Source of the DNA: Clostridiales bacterium
GTDB lineage: Bacteria; Bacillota; Clostridia; Christensenellales; Aristaeellaceae
DNA: 41,285 nt
Reading direction: 5' to 3'
Assembly (NCBI GenBank): GCA_004555535.1
Contig: SFHU01000009.1
Coordinates: 1-41,285 of the forward strand
A program made the translations under genes and the position numbers. The notes beneath the pieces were generated by a model, which saw only the letters and a program-made list of their open reading frames with translations, was not told the origin of the DNA and ran no database searches. Below, piece after piece: positions 39,586-41,285 of this stretch. Position 1 is the stretch's first letter; every line of letters starts with the position of its first letter.

Positions 39586-40436
39586 TACTGCTGCACCTCC
39601 TTGCGACGGGTGAAGTAGAGCTGGACGAGCGCAATCGTGATCACCAGCAGGAAGAAGACGACGGCCTTCGCCTGGCCGATGCCCTTCCACTGGGCGCCGC
39701 TGCGCGCGTAGAACGTGTCATAAATGTTCAGCGCGAGCATCTGGCTGGCCTTCGCAGGCTCGCCGGCGGTCAGCGAGAGGTTCTGGTCGAAGAGCTTGAA
39801 GGAGTTGGTCAGCGTCAGGAAGGAGCAGATGGTGATGGAGGGCATGACCATCGGCAGCTTGACCTTGATGAGCGCCTGGAAGCCCGTCGCGCCGTCGATG
39901 GAGGCGGCCTCGAGCAGATCGCCCGGCACATTCTGCAAGCCGGCGATGTAGATGATCATCATGTAGCCGATCTGCTGCCAGCACATCAGGATGATCAGGC
40001 CCCAGAAGCCATAGGTCGCGTCCAGCGCGAGCAGCGGCTTGCCCAGGTTGGTCAGCAGGCCGTTGAGCAGGATCTGCCAGATATAGCCCAGGACGATGCC
40101 GCCGATCAGATTCGGCAGGAAGAAGACCGTGCGGAAGATGTTGGTGCCCTTGAGGCCGCGCGTCAGCGCGAGCGCCAGGGCAAAGGCGATGACGTTGATG
40201 AGGATGGTCGAGACGATGGTGAACTTCGCCGTGAACCAGAAGGCGCTGACGAACGTCGGATCGGCGAAGACCTTGAAATAGTTGTCCAGCCCCACAAAGG
40301 TCGTCTTGCTGATGGTTGTGAACTTGTGGAAGGACAGATAGATGCCCCAGAGGAACGGCCAGATGAAGCCGATGATAAACGCGGCCAGCGTCGGGAGCAG
40401 GAACACCGGCCAATAGCGCTTGATTGCTTTTTCCAT
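39585..40436 (-). CDS. Sugar ABC transporter permease (MalF/UgpA type)
   Basis: The 283-residue protein has six predicted membrane segments, with the EAA loop LEAASIDGATGFQALIKVKLPMVMP. The start at 40436 has GGGAGG 5-6 nt upstream. It lies downstream of the solute-binding protein gene, separated by two hairpins. It pairs with the MalG-type permease, sharing the TAATG overlap. Role: inner-membrane channel of a CUT1 sugar importer. Confidence 0.93.
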   Translation of the reverse strand: MEKAIKRYWPVFLLPTLAAFIIGFIWPFLWGIYLSFHKFTTISKTTFVGLDNYFKVFADPTFVSAFWFTAKFTIVSTILINVIAFALALALTRGLKGTNIFRTVFFLPNLIGGIVLGYIWQILLNGLLTNLGKPLLALDATYGFWGLIILMCWQQIGYMMIIYIAGLQNVPGDLLEAASIDGATGFQALIKVKLPMVMPSITICSFLTLTNSFKLFDQNLSLTAGEPAKASQMLALNIYDTFYARSGAQWKGIGQAKAVVFFLLVITIALVQLYFTRRKEVQQ

Positions 40437-40452
40437 ACAAACCTCCCGGTTA

Positions 40453-40534
40453 GCCGTCTGCAAAGAGACAGCGCTTTGTCCCTTTGCAGACGGCCACATA
40501 ACAAGAGGGAGGACGGGCAGCGGCCCGCCCTCCC
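40453..40534 (-). promoter_or_regulatory. Two hairpins between binding-protein and permease genes
   Basis: GCCGTCTGCAAAG (40453-40465) pairs perfectly with 40482-40494 (13 bp). A second stem pairs GGGAGG and CGGGC (40507-40518) with GCCCG and CCTCCC (40523-40534). The T-tract on the minus strand is weak. They probably shield the binding-protein message or attenuate the permeases, giving unequal expression. Confidence 0.6.
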
Positions 40535-40547
40535 TGTGGCGTTGCAG

Positions 40548-41285
40548 TTAGTGGCTCAGCGCGTACTCGGTGGCCCAGCCATCGACGAAGGCGGAGACGA
40601 CGGCATCCCAGTCGCCCGTGCCGGCCGCATAGGCGGTCATCGCGGAGCCGAGGCCGTTCTTCCACTCCTCAGACGGCATGGTGGTGAAGTTCCAGGTGAC
40701 CGGAACCTTGCCGCTGGCCGTCAGCGCGGTATCGACCGCGACGAGCGGGTTGGAGGAGGCATACTCGCCGGTGAAGGTGTCGAACGGGACGACGAAGCCC
40801 ATGTCCTGAGACATGCTCTTGCGGCCCTCGTCAGAGGTGATGACCCACTCGAGGAACGCGAGGGTGGCGTCGATGTCTTCCTGATCGGCCGTGCCGTTCA
40901 CGCACCAGAAGTTCTCGGTGCCGGTGCACAGGCCCTGGTTCTCTTCGCCTTCGCCGCCGATAAGGATCGGGAGCATGGTGATGTTCTCAGCGCCGAGGGA
41001 GGAGATATCGCCCCAGGCCCAGGTGCCGTTCTGATAGAAGACGGCCTTCTCGCCGACGAACTCAGCGACGGCGTCGTTGCCGGTCTTGGAGGCCAGCAGG
41101 GCCGGATCACAGGTGGAATCGGTGATGTAGAGATCCCAGATCGCCTTGAAGTTATCCAGATAGGTGCCCTTGATGGCGTCGGTGGAGCTGATGCCGTCGG
41201 CCTTGTACTCATAGTAGATGGGCATGTTGGCCAGGTGGGTCTTGAAGCGCCAGTCGGAGGAGCCGTCCATGCCGGCGGAGGTGAA
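40548..41285 (-). CDS. Extracellular sugar-binding protein (family 1), C-terminal part
   Basis: The frame is open through the right window edge, so only the C-terminal 245 residues are present. The sequence shows the family 1 solute-binding pattern: FVGEKAVFYQNGTWAWGDI near the first third, MLPILIGG, then FLEWVITSDEGRKSMSQDMGFVVPF. It captures a sugar and hands it to the two permeases encoded downstream. The signal peptide and any lipobox lie outside the window. Confidence 0.9.
   Translation of the reverse strand, partial: FTSAGMDGSSDWRFKTHLANMPIYYEYKADGISSTDAIKGTYLDNFKAIWDLYITDSTCDPALLASKTGNDAVAEFVGEKAVFYQNGTWAWGDISSLGAENITMLPILIGGEGEENQGLCTGTENFWCVNGTADQEDIDATLAFLEWVITSDEGRKSMSQDMGFVVPFDTFTGEYASSNPLVAVDTALTASGKVPVTWNFTTMPSEEWKNGLGSAMTAYAAGTGDWDAVVSAFVDGWATEYALSH

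Overview
The window is a G+C-rich bacterial chromosome segment with strong AAGGAGG-type ribosome binding sites, tightly packed operons and consensus TTGACA/TATAAT promoters. The gene types (DeoR/GlpR regulator, DUF1667 three-gene glycerol-3-phosphate dehydrogenase set, MgtC, cysteine-repeat wall protein, SH3b proteins) fit a high-G+C Bacillota of class Clostridia. A gut Christensenellales-like lineage is my guess, not something the sequence proves. No rRNA, tRNA or CRISPR array was seen.

Layout. (1) 1-1.6 kb: an Hsp20 chaperone and a secreted protein with Cys-repeats and a peptidoglycan-binding domain. (2) 7.1-1.7 kb, minus strand: a glycerol-phosphate operon (phosphodiesterase, GlpA-like dehydrogenase, FAD/NAD oxidoreductase, DUF1667 protein, MgtC, HAD phosphatase). 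It diverges from a DeoR/GlpR-type regulator at 7.5-8.2 kb across a dense regulatory region. (3) 8.2-11.6 kb: an SH3 protein, a FabG-like reductase and a phosphofructokinase-family enzyme. (4) 11.7-14.3 kb: a nitrate/sulfonate/taurine-type ABC importer. (5) 14.4-20.7 kb: a two-component system, then NagB-like, NagA, a class II aldolase and a triosephosphate-isomerase-like enzyme, which together look like an amino-sugar/sugar-phosphate pathway. (6) 20.9-23.3 kb: a LarA-family (nickel-pincer racemase type) protein and a TauE/SafE exporter.

(7) 23.4-38.7 kb: a compact phage-derived element. A CI/LexA-type repressor diverges from a small late-regulator-like gene. Then come terminase small and large subunits, a P22-like portal, a scaffold-like protein, an N4-gp56-family capsid protein, connector and tail-hub proteins, an internal protein, several collagen-like or glycine-rich tail tip proteins, a 29-residue membrane ORF, an NlpC/P60 endolysin and a holin. 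No integrase, replication, excision or tape-measure gene is visible, although all ORFs look intact. (8) 38.7 kb to the end, minus strand: two sugar ABC permeases and the C-terminal part of their solute-binding protein.

The most interesting item is region 7. It is about 15 kb with a short-tailed-phage morphogenesis set and a neat two-operator switch, flanked by host genes. It could be a streamlined or dependent prophage, or a gene-transfer-agent-like element. Other notable points are an in-frame palindromic insertion in its endolysin, a low-G+C tail-fibre tip, divergent promoters that share one -10 element upstream of the DeoR regulator, and a LarA homologue with altered catalytic positions.
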